A stretch of 64,000 bases of DNA from contig NZ_CAADFC020000004.1 of NCBI RefSeq assembly GCF_900696085.1, positions 496,001-560,000 of the forward strand. Reading direction: 5' to 3'. The stretch is from Bradyrhizobium ivorense (GTDB lineage Bacteria > Pseudomonadota > Alphaproteobacteria > Rhizobiales > Xanthobacteraceae). Below the pieces are notes generated by a model, which was given only the letters and a program-made list of their open reading frames with translations, was not told the origin of the DNA and made no database searches. Shown here piece after piece: positions 63,158 to 64,000 of the stretch; the stretch's first letter is position 1, and each line of letters starts with the position of its first letter. Made by a program: the position numbers and the translations under genes.

Positions 63158-63757
63158 ATGTTGATCCTTGGACTGACCGGCTCGATCGGGATGGGGAAAT
63201 CCACCACCGCAAAGCTGTTCGTCGAAGCCGGCGTTCCGCTGTACGACGCCGATGCCCAGGTGCATCGGCTGTACGAAGGCGAGGCGGCGCCGGCGATCGA
63301 GGCGGCGTTTCCCGGCACCACGGCCGGCGGCAAGGTCGACCGCGCAAAGCTGTCGGCGCGCGTGGTGCACGATGCCGCGGCGATGAAGCAGCTCGAGCAG
63401 ATCGTGCATCCGATGCTGGGCGCCTCGCGGCAAAAGTTCTTTGCCGATGCGGAGGCCGCCGGCGCGCCCGTCGTCGTGCTCGATATCCCCTTGCTGTTCG
63501 AGACCGGCGGCGAGAAGCGCGTCGATGCCGTCGTCGTCGTCACCACCTCGCCGGAATTGCAGCGCGAGCGCGTGCTGGCGCGCGGCACCATGGATGCGGC
63601 GAAGCTCGACGCCATCATTGCCAAGCAGATGCCCGACGCCGAGAAGCGCAAGCGGGCGGATTTCATCGTGGATACCTCGCACGGACTCGACCCGGTGCGG
63701 GCGCGCATCCGCGACATTCTGGCCGAGGTTGTTAAGATGCCGCAGCGGCGCGAGTGA
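63158..63757 (+). CDS. coaE: Dephospho-CoA kinase
   Basis: 199-residue P-loop kinase for the last step of coenzyme A synthesis. [13 protein letters not shown] (5-17) is the Walker [28 protein letters not shown] and [22 protein letters not shown] are conserved. It lies in the ppsR-maf-coaE-dnaQ run. Confidence 0.96.
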   Translation: MLILGLTGSIGMGKSTTAKLFVEAGVPLYDADAQVHRLYEGEAAPAIEAAFPGTTAGGKVDRAKLSARVVHDAAAMKQLEQIVHPMLGASRQKFFADAEAAGAPVVVLDIPLLFETGGEKRVDAVVVVTTSPELQRERVLARGTMDAAKLDAIIAKQMPDAEKRKRADFIVDTSHGLDPVRARIRDILAEVVKMPQRRE

Positions 63758-63785
63758 TTCGCCCGCCTCCGGGTCCTGTCGTCTC

Positions 63786-64000
63786 ATGCGTGAAATCGTT
63801 CTCGATACCGAAACCACCGGCCTCGATCCGCTCCGCGGCGATCGGCTGGTCGAAATCGGCTGCATCGAGATTTTCAACCGCATGCCGACCGGGCAGACCT
63901 TTCACGTCTACATCAATCCCGAGCGCGACATGCCGGCGGAAGCCTTCGCCGTGCACGGGCTCTCGACCGAGTTCCTGGCCAGCAAGCCGCTGTTCACCGA
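63786..64000 (+). CDS. dnaQ: DNA polymerase III epsilon subunit, 3'-truncated by window edge
   Basis: First 71 codons of the proofreading 3'-5' exonuclease. Exonuclease motif I with its metal-binding Asp and Glu is [12 protein letters not shown] (residues 4-15); GCIEIFNR and [21 protein letters not shown] follow, as in DnaQ. The reading frame is still open at base 64000. It follows coaE by 28 bp, standard order. Confidence 0.95.
   Translation, partial: MREIVLDTETTGLDPLRGDRLVEIGCIEIFNRMPTGQTFHVYINPERDMPAEAFAVHGLSTEFLASKPLFT

Overview
The window is a GC-rich, densely packed stretch of an alphaproteobacterial chromosome. Protein families, gene order and many dispersed imperfect palindromes point to Bradyrhizobium or a close relative (Rhodopseudomonas/Nitrobacteraceae). 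This assignment is inferred from gene content, not from a database search. I see no insertion sequence, prophage, integrase or CRISPR array; nearly all of it reads as core genome.

Layout. 1-5.2 kb: the 3' part of rsmB, a heparinase II/III-like gene and purH. 5.3-15.2 kb: two MFS transporters, gamma-glutamyltransferase, a short-chain dehydrogenase, small genes of unknown role (GIY-YIG, DUF1330, DUF2239), a GST, a 2-hydroxychromene-2-carboxylate isomerase-like protein and panE. 15.5-18.8 kb: a periplasmic sugar dehydrogenase of the PQQ/sorbosone type with a di-heme cytochrome c, a DUF2865 protein and tRNA-Gly(GCC). 19.2-31.6 kb: a thioredoxin-TPR protein and a LON-substrate-binding-domain protein, then a cytochrome b561/PepSY pair, an MHYT-GGDEF-EAL signalling protein and a TetR-controlled acyl-CoA/thioesterase/SDR operon, then Trm112-like, UbiH-like, TesB and a GYF-domain membrane protein. 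31.9-35.8 kb: a tandem glnK-amtB / glnK-amtB ammonium module. 36.7-42.3 kb: a DapC-like aminotransferase, ftsK, lolA and xthA, behind a CtrA-like box. 42.6-48.1 kb: a cNMP-binding protein with a CenR-type response regulator, an L,D-transpeptidase, a hydratase, a YggS-family protein and a Cache-HAMP-GGDEF protein. 48.3-52.7 kb: leuS-lptE-holA.

52.7-64 kb is the classic alphaproteobacterial origin neighbourhood: parB, parA, rsmG, mnmG, mnmE, rho and hemJ on the minus strand, then ppsR (RP001/DUF299), maf, coaE and dnaQ on the plus strand. Four perfect 14-bp parS palindromes flank mnmG. The 445-bp gene-free gap between hemJ and ppsR lies at the point where transcription diverges. It has an AT-rich segment, near-consensus DnaA boxes and six GANTC sites, and is my candidate for oriC.

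The most rewarding signals are regulatory or structural rather than new protein families: the oriC candidate, the parS cluster, a TTAA-N7-TTAA box before the ftsK operon, a two-operator TetR switch, a long dyad on a good promoter at 11.5 kb, a near-consensus sigma-54 site before the second glnK, and at least five multi-copy families of palindromic repeats that sit between genes, one of them inside the parAB operon. I did not find a convincing, completely undescribed multi-gene system.
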